This document shows, piece after piece, positions 7,867 to 15,606 of a DNA stretch of 18,590 bases. The position numbers and the translations under genes were made by a program. The stretch's first letter is position 1. Each line of letters starts with the position of its first letter. The stretch is from positions 1 through 18,590 of the forward strand of contig DOUP01000110.1 in assembly GCA_003520545.1 (NCBI GenBank), written 5' to 3'. The notes below the pieces were generated by a model. The model was not told where the DNA came from and searched no databases. It worked only from the letters and a program-made list of their open reading frames with translations. The DNA comes from Maritimibacter sp. (GTDB taxonomy: Bacteria; Pseudomonadota; Alphaproteobacteria; Rhodobacterales; Rhodobacteraceae).

Positions 7867-8005
7867 TTTCGGTCACGCAAGCTACCGAGATATTAATACC
7901 ATTGAATATGTGTTCTTGATACAAGAATCGCTTTCTATGTCAGTCGGATGTAAGATCTCCATGCGCTGAGTGGTGAGAAACAGAGATCGGAAAGCCTGCA
8001 CACGC
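7867..8005. promoter_or_regulatory. Divergent control region for the polysaccharide synthase and the DUF3131 gene
   Basis: This 139-base AT-rich gap lies between two divergent genes, whose starts are TTG 7866 (-) and ATG 8006 (+). At 7913-7927 there is a perfect palindrome: TTCTTG, ATA, CAAGAA. A second inverted pair, ATATT (7890-7894) and AATAT (7905-7909), lies next to it. One regulator dimer bound at the 15-base palindrome could control both genes. A GGAAAG lies about 12 bases before the ATG at 8006. No -35/-10 pair could be fixed with confidence. Confidence 0.55.
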
Positions 8006-10546
8006 ATGAAGACCCACTCGTTTGCTTTGACACGCCGGGCTTTTCTTCAGACAACGACGTTTTGGTTGGGTTGGGGTGCCGTCACCGGCGGCGCATGGTC
8101 GCAGAATGGATCGCGGTCGTCCGTTGCCGTCATCTTGTCGAATCTGGGCCGCACGCTTTCGGCCGAAGACCTGAATGCGATCCTCGGTCCGCTTTTCGCA
8201 AATCTCATCCCCGTGGGACTGGTGCTGCCGGGCGCGAACGAAGACCTTGCGGAGACGATCTTTGCAATGGCGGAAAAACGACCCGGGCTGGTCGAACCAC
8301 TCATTGAAATTCCGCGCGACGCATTGGACGGCCAAGGGTCATTCGACCCCGCCGTGGAAGCTGCGAACGCCGCCGCGCATTTCAAAGAGGCAGCCCGGCC
8401 TTATGGTGGGTTCAAACCGCTTTCCTTGTTCTTGAATGAACCGAACGAGGCCTGGCGGTCGGTGGCAGGGCTGCGTTCCGTGGGAGCAAGGTCCGTGTTC
8501 GTGCGAGGCACAACAGGCGACAACGCACGACGACAGACGACAGAAGACAACGTTGAATGGCTTGCGAATGGGGTGGCGCTCGACGCGTCCGAGCCATTTG
8601 CGACATGGCGCGACGCGATCCTATCGGCGACCGAAGGCCCGGAGGCAGCCGTGTTCCATGTATCCTTGGGCGACGCAGCCTTGGAGGACGCCGTGGCCCG
8701 TCTATCCGGTGTTGCAGCGCTCCTGAAGGATTTGCGAGATCAGGGCCGTTTCAACAGTCTGCTCCCGAAAGAACTGTTCTATCGTGACGATCAGGGACGG
8801 TTTGCGCAGTCGGCTTTGCTGCTTCTGGAGCAATCCGCCGCACCCAATGCTGAGCAAGACGCGATGGCAGAGTTCAGCGCCCAGTTGACCGAAGCTGGCT
8901 TCGCGTTTGGCGTGGTCCACGCGGCGCCGATCTCTCGCACGGAGCGCGATCGGTTCGATTGCGTTGTCGCAGGTACAGGGGATCAATCCGAACGTGACCG
9001 GTTCGTTCTGGTGAAGGATGCGAACGCCGGACCCATCGACGCAACCCTGGCATTGTGGCCGCCGTCGGATGCCGCGCCGGACTTCGGGATGGACGCAACC
9101 GGAACATTGAACTTGCCCATTGGCGCCGAGGTCAACGCGGTTGCCACGCGAAATTTGCTGCGCGAGGCCTTTGCGCGGACGGGCGGTGTTTTCTCAGACC
9201 AAGTGATCCTGATCCGGGCACAGGCGATTGGGTCCGAGCTTGCAAGGTCCGTAATGCTGGATGCGATCAGGCAGTTGCATGCTTTTGATCTCATAGCCTT
9301 CAAGTCGCTGCCCGGCTTCCTCGAAACCCTGTATCCCGGCATCTGGACGGTTGATCGCGCGCACGAGGCACAGGTCTTTCACAGCACGCAGCGGGCATAT
9401 GACCCTGCACAGTTCTCGTCTTCCCGCGAAACCTTGATGGCTGACGCGGGCTTGGCCTGGGCATATTTCACGCGTGCGGAGAACGCGGCCACAGGCCTTT
9501 CCGCCCCCACCCGGTATGTGTCGCCGGGCTATACGACCGTCAATCGAACCATCACGCTTTGGGATGTCGGGAGCACCCTTCAGGCAGTCATCAGTGCGAT
9601 CGAGCTTGGGTTGGAGGACCGCGACAAAGGGATCAATCGCATCAAGCGGATTGTGAACGCCATTCCCACGAGGAACGTCTTGGGGCTGACGTTGCCCGTT
9701 GCGGAAATGACCTTCTCGTCGTTTGAGACCTTTAACCGCGACTTCAATGGATGCGACGTCGGGCGGCTGCTGGTCGCTTTGAAGCGCGCGGCTCGGATCG
9801 AAGAACTGCGCGAGACAATCGAGGCAACTGTCGGTGGCTGGGACCTGTCAGAGACACTCGGTTCGACGGGGCCCATCGACATCAAGAATGGGAAGATCAT
9901 TCGCACTCCGTCCAACCATTGCTCAGCTTACGCCGTCGAAGGGTATCGCCTCTGGGGCCTTGTTGCCGAGCCGTTTTCCGGGGGTTTGGAGCAAAGCTGG
10001 AGTGACAAGGTCCGCCAGCTTGAAACGACCGATAATTTGAGCCCTCTCGGCATGGAGCCCTATGCGCTTCGCGCCCTGGAAGTCGGCGCTTCCGGTGACA
10101 CCGACCTTCTGATCGACGCCTTGGTCAGCGCAGAAACCGAAGCCTTCCGTGAGGAAGGCATCTACTACGCGCTGTCCGAAACGCCGCTCGACCGGGAGCC
10201 TTGGTTTTCCTATCAAGGACTGGATGTCAGTGGCCGTCCGGTCACCTTCGCCGCGCAAAGCCAGCCCGTGCCCGGCGGTGCTGTTGAGGTTGCCGGCGCT
10301 GACCAACTCGTCCTCGGTGCCAAGGCCGCGTATCTCGGTGCGGCTCTTCGGCCCGCGCCGTTCACGCAGGCCCGACTTGAACGGGTTCGCGATCTCTGCG
10401 GGCAAGAAACGCACGGCTTCATCGTGGGTTCATACGCCAAGACCGGCGTGCCGATGACAGGGTACTCGGACGCCAATACCAACGGGATCATTCTGGAGGC
10501 CGCCGACTACATCCTGAACGGCCGAAAGCCCTTGCTGTCGCACTGA
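8006..10546 (+). CDS. Tat-exported DUF3131 domain protein, putative polysaccharide-processing
   Basis: I chose the ATG at 8006 (846 residues) over an upstream in-frame GTG at 7970. It places a twin-arginine signal at the very N-terminus: LTRRAFLQ (R10, R11), then a mild hydrophobic stretch to AWSQ (about residue 33). This predicts export of a folded protein to the periplasm. The first half (about 40-470) is alpha/beta and resembles a degenerate polysaccharide-deacetylase or TIM-like fold, without the usual metal motif. The C-terminal part (about 480-846) matches DUF3131, an alpha/alpha-barrel family related to glycoamylase-like enzymes. It includes RYVSPGYTTVNRTITLWDVG with W519-D520, and PSNHCSAYAVEGYRLWG and SYQGLD further on. 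It is divergent from the GT2/deacetylase fusion, so it probably trims, modifies or escorts that polymer. The catalytic residue is unknown and binding-only is possible. Confidence 0.82.
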   Translation: MKTHSFALTRRAFLQTTTFWLGWGAVTGGAWSQNGSRSSVAVILSNLGRTLSAEDLNAILGPLFANLIPVGLVLPGANEDLAETIFAMAEKRPGLVEPLIEIPRDALDGQGSFDPAVEAANAAAHFKEAARPYGGFKPLSLFLNEPNEAWRSVAGLRSVGARSVFVRGTTGDNARRQTTEDNVEWLANGVALDASEPFATWRDAILSATEGPEAAVFHVSLGDAALEDAVARLSGVAALLKDLRDQGRFNSLLPKELFYRDDQGRFAQSALLLLEQSAAPNAEQDAMAEFSAQLTEAGFAFGVVHAAPISRTERDRFDCVVAGTGDQSERDRFVLVKDANAGPIDATLALWPPSDAAPDFGMDATGTLNLPIGAEVNAVATRNLLREAFARTGGVFSDQVILIRAQAIGSELARSVMLDAIRQLHAFDLIAFKSLPGFLETLYPGIWTVDRAHEAQVFHSTQRAYDPAQFSSSRETLMADAGLAWAYFTRAENAATGLSAPTRYVSPGYTTVNRTITLWDVGSTLQAVISAIELGLEDRDKGINRIKRIVNAIPTRNVLGLTLPVAEMTFSSFETFNRDFNGCDVGRLLVALKRAARIEELRETIEATVGGWDLSETLGSTGPIDIKNGKIIRTPSNHCSAYAVEGYRLWGLVAEPFSGGLEQSWSDKVRQLETTDNLSPLGMEPYALRALEVGASGDTDLLIDALVSAETEAFREEGIYYALSETPLDREPWFSYQGLDVSGRPVTFAAQSQPVPGGAVEVAGADQLVLGAKAAYLGAALRPAPFTQARLERVRDLCGQETHGFIVGSYAKTGVPMTGYSDANTNGIILEAADYILNGRKPLLSH

Positions 10547-10682
10547 GGTCACAACGCCAGCGCGTGCCGCTTTTGAATTGTTTCGCATCCTTATACAAAA
10601 GGCCGCACATATCATCGTTGTGGTTCAGTGAAGGCTTGTCTACTTCTAGACGGAGTTAGTAGAGACGGGGGCCGCGGAACGC

Positions 10683-11384
10683 ATGGATGCTGCGCAATTA
10701 ATTGATCAGATCTACGGCGAGGACATTTATGCCTCTTTCGACGGCACCGGGTTGGACGAGGACCTTCAAGGCTGGGGCGGGCACCAGTTCCTGTTGCAGG
10801 TCATCGAGAAAACCCAGCCGAAGCTGATCATAGAGGTCGGTGTCTGGAAGGGGCGCTCGGCAATCGGGATGGCCGACAAGCTCAAGGAGCTCTCATCCGC
10901 GGTGCCGATCCTCTGCATCGACACATGGCTGGGCGCGCAGGAGCATTTCCAGGACAAGTTCCGGGCCGACATGAACCGCAGCGCGGGCTTTCCGCGGCTC
11001 TATGATCAGTTCATGTTCAACGTCATCTCCCGCAACCATCAGGACGTGATCGTGCCGCTGCCGGTCTCGTCCCTGGCGGGTGCCCAGATGCTCCGCAAGA
11101 TGAAGGTGAAAGCCGATCTAATCCATATCGATGCGGGTCACAGTTATCTTGAGGTGAAATCGGACATAGAGGCTTTCTGGCCGCTTTTGTCGGATGACGG
11201 CGTCCTCGTGTTCGATGATTACGGGATCTGGGGCGGCGTCACGCAGGCGGTCAATGAATTCGCGGCGGAGAAATCCATTCCGTTGATCGGGTCGCATGGC
11301 AAGGCGCTTATGTCGCCCAGCCGGAACCTCCGGTTCTCGACCAAACTGACCAAGATCGCGACCGGCAAGTGGGCGCCCAAGTAG
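10683..11384 (+). CDS. Class I SAM-dependent methyltransferase (Methyltransf_24/CmcI-like)
   Basis: This 233-residue soluble protein has a Rossmann methyltransferase layout. Motif I is EVGVWKGRSA (51-60). A SAM-ribose-type acid is D80 in CIDTW. HIDAGHSYLEVKSDIEAFWP (148-167) and VFDDYGIWGGVTQAV (176-190) match the methyltransferases often found near sugar, rhamnosyl and cephalosporin (CmcI-like) modification genes. The acceptor is not evident; a sugar or small phenolic hydroxyl are both possible. It stands alone on the + strand 136 bases after the DUF3131 gene, so co-transcription with it is possible but unproven. The upstream gap has a small hairpin (GTCTA, CTTC, TAGAC at 10638-10651). It converges on the FAH gene and shares the hairpin at 11421-11448. 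No SD stronger than GGAG about 30 bases upstream was seen. Confidence 0.8.
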   Translation: MDAAQLIDQIYGEDIYASFDGTGLDEDLQGWGGHQFLLQVIEKTQPKLIIEVGVWKGRSAIGMADKLKELSSAVPILCIDTWLGAQEHFQDKFRADMNRSAGFPRLYDQFMFNVISRNHQDVIVPLPVSSLAGAQMLRKMKVKADLIHIDAGHSYLEVKSDIEAFWPLLSDDGVLVFDDYGIWGGVTQAVNEFAAEKSIPLIGSHGKALMSPSRNLRFSTKLTKIATGKWAPK

Positions 11385-11420
11385 CGTCACGTCGCGGTGG
11401 CCGGACATCGGCGTCGATAG

Positions 11421-11448
11421 GCCTGAGGAGCCATAGCGGCTCTCAGGC
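11421..11448. terminator. Strong bulged hairpin at convergent ends, overlapping the FAH stop codon
   Basis: The left arm GCCTGA (11421-11426), one bulged G (11427) and GAGCC (11428-11432) pair with GGCTC (11438-11442) and TCAGGC (11443-11448) across the 5-base loop ATAGC. That is 11 base pairs. The FAH stop codon (11443-11445) lies inside the right arm. There is no U-tract on either side, so it may act as a bidirectional RNA end stabiliser or a Rho-linked terminator and not a classical intrinsic one. Confidence 0.6.
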
Positions 11449-12414
11449 AATGCGAACGGTCTGTTCAATCGTGCCGAAAAGCGGGCTGCCGTCGGGGCCG
11501 GGCACCGCCATTTTTACGCGGTCGCCATCTTTCAGATAGCCCGTCGTCGGCGCCCCGTCTGCGATCAGCTCGATAGCTTGCCGCTCTGCGATACAACTCG
11601 ACCCCACTTCGGCATAGTTCGCGTTCGCAACCGTGCCGGACCCAAGGATGGTTCCAGCGGGCAACTGGCGGGAATAGGCGGCATGGGCGACAAGTTGATC
11701 GAAGCCGAACGCCATTTCTTGCCCGTTGGCCTGTCCAAATGTCTCGCCGTTCAACTCGATACCAAGCGGCAGGCACACGCGGTGATCGCGCCAGCCGTCG
11801 CCCAGTTCGTCCGGCGTGACGGCAAAGGGGGCCACCGCGCAGGCCGGTTTGCATTGCAGCCAGCCAAACCCGGTCGCCATTTCGATTGGTCCCAGGGCGC
11901 GCAGGCTCCAGTCGTTGATCTGCACCACGAGCCGGATATGCGCTCCTGCGTCTTTGGCCTGGGTGCTCATCGGCACCGGGCCAAGGATCACCCCGTATTC
12001 GCCCTCGAAGTCGATCCCATCGTCGGCAGAAGGAAAGAGCGCCTCGCCATGCGGTGGCAGGAAACGGTCAGAGAGGCCCTGGTACATCAACGGGCGCTCA
12101 GGCAAACCCGTGCGCGGCAGGTCCCAAGCCTGCTGAATCAACTCGGAGTGCGTCGCGAAAGCTGAGCCGTCGAGCCACTGCCAGGCGCGGGGCAGGGGGG
12201 ACAATGCCTTGGCGGGATCGAAAGCCGCGCCCAGGCTCGCGTCCGTGTTCAAGGCATCTGACTGCGCCTGCCAATCCGCGAGATGGGCATCCCAAGCGTC
12301 CATTGCTTCCTGCATCGTCGTGACGTGCTCCGCAGGGATGATCCGGGTGCCATCGCGCGAGACGATATGCAGGCGCCCGTCCGGGGTGCCGTTGTCCATA
12401 GTGACGAGTTTCAT
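11443..12414 (-). CDS. Fumarylacetoacetate hydrolase family protein
   Basis: This 323-residue enzyme belongs to the FAH family, with the small N-terminal domain (about 1-75) found in many alphaproteobacterial members. These enzymes hydrolyse or hydrate C-C bonds of acylpyruvates such as fumarylpyruvate or fumarylacetoacetate, using Mg2+ or Mn2+. The metal ligands are visible: E137 and E139 in DFEGEYGVI and D168 in VQINDWSLR. LMYQGLSDRF (109-118), ELGDGW (203-208), GTILGSGTVANANY (254-267) and SSCIAERQAIE (272-282) also match. The ATG at 12414 has an excellent SD, AAGGAGA at 12421-12427, about 6 bases upstream. It is the last gene of the dctP operon. Because of a frameshift in osmC the frame is open back to 13029, but this start is clearly independent. 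The exact substrate is unknown; no ring-cleaving dioxygenase is in the window. Confidence 0.92.
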   Translation of the reverse strand: MKLVTMDNGTPDGRLHIVSRDGTRIIPAEHVTTMQEAMDAWDAHLADWQAQSDALNTDASLGAAFDPAKALSPLPRAWQWLDGSAFATHSELIQQAWDLPRTGLPERPLMYQGLSDRFLPPHGEALFPSADDGIDFEGEYGVILGPVPMSTQAKDAGAHIRLVVQINDWSLRALGPIEMATGFGWLQCKPACAVAPFAVTPDELGDGWRDHRVCLPLGIELNGETFGQANGQEMAFGFDQLVAHAAYSRQLPAGTILGSGTVANANYAEVGSSCIAERQAIELIADGAPTTGYLKDGDRVKMAVPGPDGSPLFGTIEQTVRIA

Positions 12415-12425
12415 GTGATATCTCC

Positions 12426-12993
12426 TTATACGTCCACGCCGTTTTCGCTTCCGTTCAGGAAGACGCGGGTGGTTGTCGGAATTTCCTTCGCGACCGTCGC
12501 GATGGCCATGCAGGCATCCCGACACCGTGATCAGATGCTCGAGCTTTTCGGCGGGCTCGTCGCTGTCGATCAGAACGTGGCAGGTATAGGCCTCGCAGTC
12601 GCCCGCGCCCTGCTGTCCCTGACCGGGTTCCGGCGGCAAGGTGGCGTAGTTCGCCCGGATTTCGATACGGATGCGGTCAATGTCCATCGGGGCCTTGGCA
12701 AGATAGCCTTGCACATGCGTCAACAAGCAAAAGGCAACCCCCATGATGAGGTAACCAAGTGGCGAAGGCGCACTATCGTCGCCGCCCATGCCGGTCCCTT
12801 CGTCGCAGAGCACTTCCCAAGAGGAATAGTCCGAACGCGGCGACAGGATCACGCCGCGTTTGGATTGGCCGGGACCCGGTTCGGCCATGACATCATAGGC
12901 AAATCGGATCGGCTCGCCCGGCTTGATCTTGGGCTTTTGCGGTTCGGGAAAGCTGGCCATGGTGGGTTTCCCGGTGCGGGCAACGATGTTCAT
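12426..12993 (-). pseudogene. OsmC family protein with C-terminal frameshift
   Basis: The ATG at 12993 lies 2 bases after the cyclase stop (a second ATG is at 12960). The product matches OsmC-like peroxide-linked proteins: RSDYSSWEVLCDEG, then DDSAPSPLGYLIMGVAFCLL with the first redox Cys, then DIDRIRIEIRANY and CHVLIDSDEPAEKLEHLITV. Next, in this frame, the text becomes arginine-rich nonsense (GCLHGHRDGREG). The other frame gives the expected end CMAIATVAKEIPTTTRVFLN, stopping at TAA 12428-12426 just before the FAH ribosome site. The break is near 12518-12523, where 2 bases (probably CG or GC, giving VSRDACMA) seem to be missing. The restored protein would have about 189 residues, typical for the family. 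The second conserved Cys lies in the lost part. An assembly error is possible. Its role in the operon is presumably redox protection, by inference only. Confidence 0.8.
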
Positions 12994-12995
12994 GG

Positions 12996-13766
12996 TCAGT
13001 CTTTCATGACCGCGACGGGACGACACCAACCGGCAGAGGCGGCCTTGATCTTTACCGGGAAGCAGATCACCTCGAACCCGGTCGAAGGCAGGCTCTCCAG
13101 GTTTGCGAGTTTCTCCATGTGCCCGTAGGCACGCTCCATCCCGGCCCGGTGGCCCTCCCAGATGAGCGAGGCATCACCGGTCTCGGCCACCTTTTCGGCC
13201 GTATAGACAAAGGGTGCGTCCCAGCTCCAGGCATCCGTTCCGGTGATCTTCACGCCGCGTTCGGTCAGGTAAAGCGTCGCCTCGCGCCCCATGCCGCAGC
13301 CGGTACCGACGTAGGCCTGCGTGCCATAAGCTGCCGCCGCCGCCGTGTTCACCAGCACGATGTCATTCTCCGCCAACTCATGCCCGATCCGGTCAAGCTC
13401 GGCCTCTACATCCTCGGCGGTGGCGACATAGCCATCTTCGAAGTGCCGGAAATCAAGCTTCACGCCCCGCGCCCAGCACCATTCCAGCGGCATCTCGTCG
13501 ATGGTGATCGCGCGTTGACCGCCATCCATGGTGGAATGGAAATGGTAGGGCGCATCGAGGTGGGTGCCGTTGTGCGTGGACAACGTGATCTGCTCAACCG
13601 CCCAGCCTTCGCCCCCCGGCAGGTCGTCCTTTGAGACGCCCGGGAAGAACTGAAGCATCTGTTCCGCCGTCTGGTCGTGCGGAAGGTACTCGATCTTCGG
13701 CGCGGCTCCGGGCGGGTCGGCCCATTCGGTGTTTTCCAAGGGACGTGCGAGGTCAATGAGTTTCAT
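12996..13766 (-). CDS. Cyclase family protein (kynurenine formamidase/isatin hydrolase-like metal hydrolase)
   Basis: I chose the ATG at 13766 (256 residues, MKLIDLARPL) over an upstream start because it sits 5-6 bases after an AGGAG site. The hallmark metal motif HxGTHxDxPxH is complete at 65-75 (HNGTHLDAPYH). The downstream GTDAW (176-180) and WEGHRAG (203-209) are where the family has further active-site residues. Known members hydrolyse N-formylkynurenine, isatin or similar cyclic or linear amides at a Mn2+ or Zn2+ site. This is larger and more diverged than KynB, so an isatin-hydrolase-like or uncharacterised lactam/ester hydrolase is more likely. It follows dctM by 13 bases and precedes osmC by 2, inside the TRAP operon. 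The transported compound or its product is therefore its likely substrate. Confidence 0.88.
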   Translation of the reverse strand: MKLIDLARPLENTEWADPPGAAPKIEYLPHDQTAEQMLQFFPGVSKDDLPGGEGWAVEQITLSTHNGTHLDAPYHFHSTMDGGQRAITIDEMPLEWCWARGVKLDFRHFEDGYVATAEDVEAELDRIGHELAENDIVLVNTAAAAAYGTQAYVGTGCGMGREATLYLTERGVKITGTDAWSWDAPFVYTAEKVAETGDASLIWEGHRAGMERAYGHMEKLANLESLPSTGFEVICFPVKIKAASAGWCRPVAVMKD

Positions 13767-13780
13767 GACAGGCTCCTGTC
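13767..13780 (-). promoter_or_regulatory. Palindrome enclosing the cyclase ribosome-binding site
   Basis: The bases read GACAGG, AG, CCTGTC on the coding strand and fill nearly the whole dctM-cyclase gap. The SD AGGAG lies inside. As RNA it can fold into a 5-pair stem with a GAGC loop, which would mask the ribosome site until the ribosome finishing dctM opens it. That role is inference. Confidence 0.45.
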
Positions 13781-15090
13781 TAGCGGCCGAGAAGGCCGGT
13801 GGAGATGGATGGAACGAAGATGACGAGGGCCAGACAGGCAAGCATCATCAGAGCGAAAGGGGCCGCCCCGAGGAAGATATCCTTGAGCGAAATATCCGGG
13901 TCATTGAGCGTGGCCTTGATGACGTAGACCGAGATGCCGAAGGGCGGCGTGAGAAGCCCGATCTCGACCGCGATGACGGTGACGATCCCGAACCAGACAA
14001 GGTCCACGCCCAGCCCGTTGATCACTGGCAGCATCAAGGGGACGAGGATCAGCATGATCGACCCGCTGTCCAAAATCATGCCCATCAGGATCACGACGAC
14101 GCAGTAGACCATCACAAGTTGGATCATCGTGATATCGGCACCGGCCACCATGGTGCCGAAGCCGGCCGGCACGCCGGAAAAGGCAAGCATCCGGGAATAC
14201 ATCTGCGCGGCGATGATCAGGAAAGAGATCGCCGCGGTGATCATCCCCGTCTCGACCAGAACCCGCCACAGCGCGGCCCAGTCGAGGCGGCGTTTGACCA
14301 GGCCGATGATCAAGGCACCTGCGGCGCCAACACCACCCGCTTCGACAGGGGTGAACAGGCCCATATAGATGCCGCCCAACACCAGCGCGATCAGCGAGGC
14401 GATGGGCAGGCCCTTCGCCGCGATCTCACCAGCGGTCATGGCCGCGCTGTTCTGGCCCAGGTTTCGACCGACGAAGCCCGGGGCGAAGACGGCCATGGCG
14501 ACCGTGCCGACCCCGAACATCACGGCGAGCACGAGGCCGGGGCCCAAGCCCGCGACGAAAAGATCACCAATGGATTGTTCGGTCAGTAGCCCATACAGGA
14601 TGAGCAGTAGGCTTGGCGGAATGAGCATCCCAAGCACTGAGGAACCCGCCACGACCCCGACCGAGAACCGCGCGCCGTATCCGTGGCGGCGCAATTCTGG
14701 CACGGCGATCTTGGTGAAGACGGCCGCAGACGCAATGGAGATGCCGGTAATCGCGGCAAAGATCGTGTTGGCAGCGATGGTGCCGACACCCAAACCGCCC
14801 TTGATGCGACGGAACATTGCGTTGGCCACATCGAAGGCGTCGCGGCCCATACCTGCTTCCGACACGAGGAACCCCATGAGAACGAACACCGGGATCACCC
14901 CGAAGAAGTAGTTTGAGATCGCATCGTTGGCGGCGAGCCCCAGCATTTTGGCCGCGAGGAGCGCGTTGCCCTTGATCGCCCAGACGCCGACAAAGGAGCA
15001 CAGGATCAGGGCGATCGGCACGTAAAGCCCCCCGAGAACCAACCCGCCCATGGCGACGAGGCTGAAAATACCTATGGCGAAATCCGTCAT
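13780..15090 (-). CDS. dctM: TRAP transporter large permease subunit DctM
   Basis: This 436-residue polytopic membrane protein has the usual length of DctM, the large subunit that carries the Na+-coupled transport path in TRAP systems. About 12 hydrophobic segments alternate with short loops. Family-like sequences include FFGVIPVFVLMGFLVSEAGM, IPPSLLLILYGLLTEQSIGD and the repeat-type LILVPLMLPVINGLGVDLVW. Its ATG (15088-15090) overlaps the dctQ stop in an ATGA, the usual arrangement for these two subunits. The cyclase gene follows by 13 bases. The ligand is set by DctP and not by this subunit. Confidence 0.95.
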   Translation of the reverse strand: MTDFAIGIFSLVAMGGLVLGGLYVPIALILCSFVGVWAIKGNALLAAKMLGLAANDAISNYFFGVIPVFVLMGFLVSEAGMGRDAFDVANAMFRRIKGGLGVGTIAANTIFAAITGISIASAAVFTKIAVPELRRHGYGARFSVGVVAGSSVLGMLIPPSLLLILYGLLTEQSIGDLFVAGLGPGLVLAVMFGVGTVAMAVFAPGFVGRNLGQNSAAMTAGEIAAKGLPIASLIALVLGGIYMGLFTPVEAGGVGAAGALIIGLVKRRLDWAALWRVLVETGMITAAISFLIIAAQMYSRMLAFSGVPAGFGTMVAGADITMIQLVMVYCVVVILMGMILDSGSIMLILVPLMLPVINGLGVDLVWFGIVTVIAVEIGLLTPPFGISVYVIKATLNDPDISLKDIFLGAAPFALMMLACLALVIFVPSISTGLLGR

Positions 15091-15602
15091 TCGACAGGCT
15101 CTCCGAGATGGCGCCGCAAGATGCGGGCGAGGAATTGAAGGGCGAGCAGCGCACAGCCAACCAGGATCATCGTCTTCACGGGCCAGGTCGGGATGGTCAG
15201 GTTGCCGGTGGACCCAACGAATTCGTTACGCTCGATGGCACGAACGAGAATCGGCCAGTGGGCGTAAATGATCGTGGCGGCGACCGCGAAGCCGAGAAGC
15301 TCGAAAACGGTTTCCGCCACGGCGGCAATGCGGGGTTGCGCGCGATGCAAGGCGTTGATGATACCGTCCGAGCGGGTCAGCCGGCCTGCCCGCAGGGCCT
15401 GGGGCACCTGCAGGAACACGATCGCCACGATACAGAGAGATACCATTTCGGGAACGCCGGGGACCGGTGCGCCGAAGGCCTCGCGGCCCACGACGTCGGC
15501 ACAGATCAGAACAACCAGTCCTCCGATCAGAAGCGTCCCCGCCACGTTGGCGCCCTGCGTGGCCCGGTCGAGCACACGCAGGGCAAGGGTGGACAGTTTC
15601 AT
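15087..15602 (-). CDS. dctQ: TRAP transporter small permease subunit DctQ
   Basis: This 171-residue protein (ATG at 15602, 4 bases after the dctP stop) has four hydrophobic segments, at about 25-45, 55-70, 95-115 and 135-155. That is the classic DctQ layout. Typical parts are the GxxVLICADVVGREAFGAP stretch, PGVPEMVSLCIVAIVFLQVPQAL in the region after the first helix, and a basic C-terminus (ILRRHLGEP). A possible start 13 codons further upstream would run into dctP and has no support. It ends in an ATGA overlap with dctM. Together with DctP and DctM it imports an anionic organic substrate across the inner membrane. Confidence 0.93.
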   Translation of the reverse strand: MKLSTLALRVLDRATQGANVAGTLLIGGLVVLICADVVGREAFGAPVPGVPEMVSLCIVAIVFLQVPQALRAGRLTRSDGIINALHRAQPRIAAVAETVFELLGFAVAATIIYAHWPILVRAIERNEFVGSTGNLTIPTWPVKTMILVGCALLALQFLARILRRHLGEPVE

Positions 15603-15606
15603 CAGA

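Noticed and set aside
10636..10653. Hairpin GTCTA-CTTC-TAGAC before the methyltransferase gene
   Set aside because: The stem is only 5-7 pairs with wobble, without a T-run or link to a clear start site, so no role is claimed.
11443..13029. A 528-residue OsmC-FAH fusion gene
   Set aside because: The junction text is arginine-rich and unlike either family, the native OsmC end is present in another frame, and FAH has its own ATG and strong SD.
13729..14589. An Asp/His-rich 286-codon + strand ORF
   Set aside because: It is antisense to dctM. Its repetitive composition is the complement of hydrophobic membrane codons.
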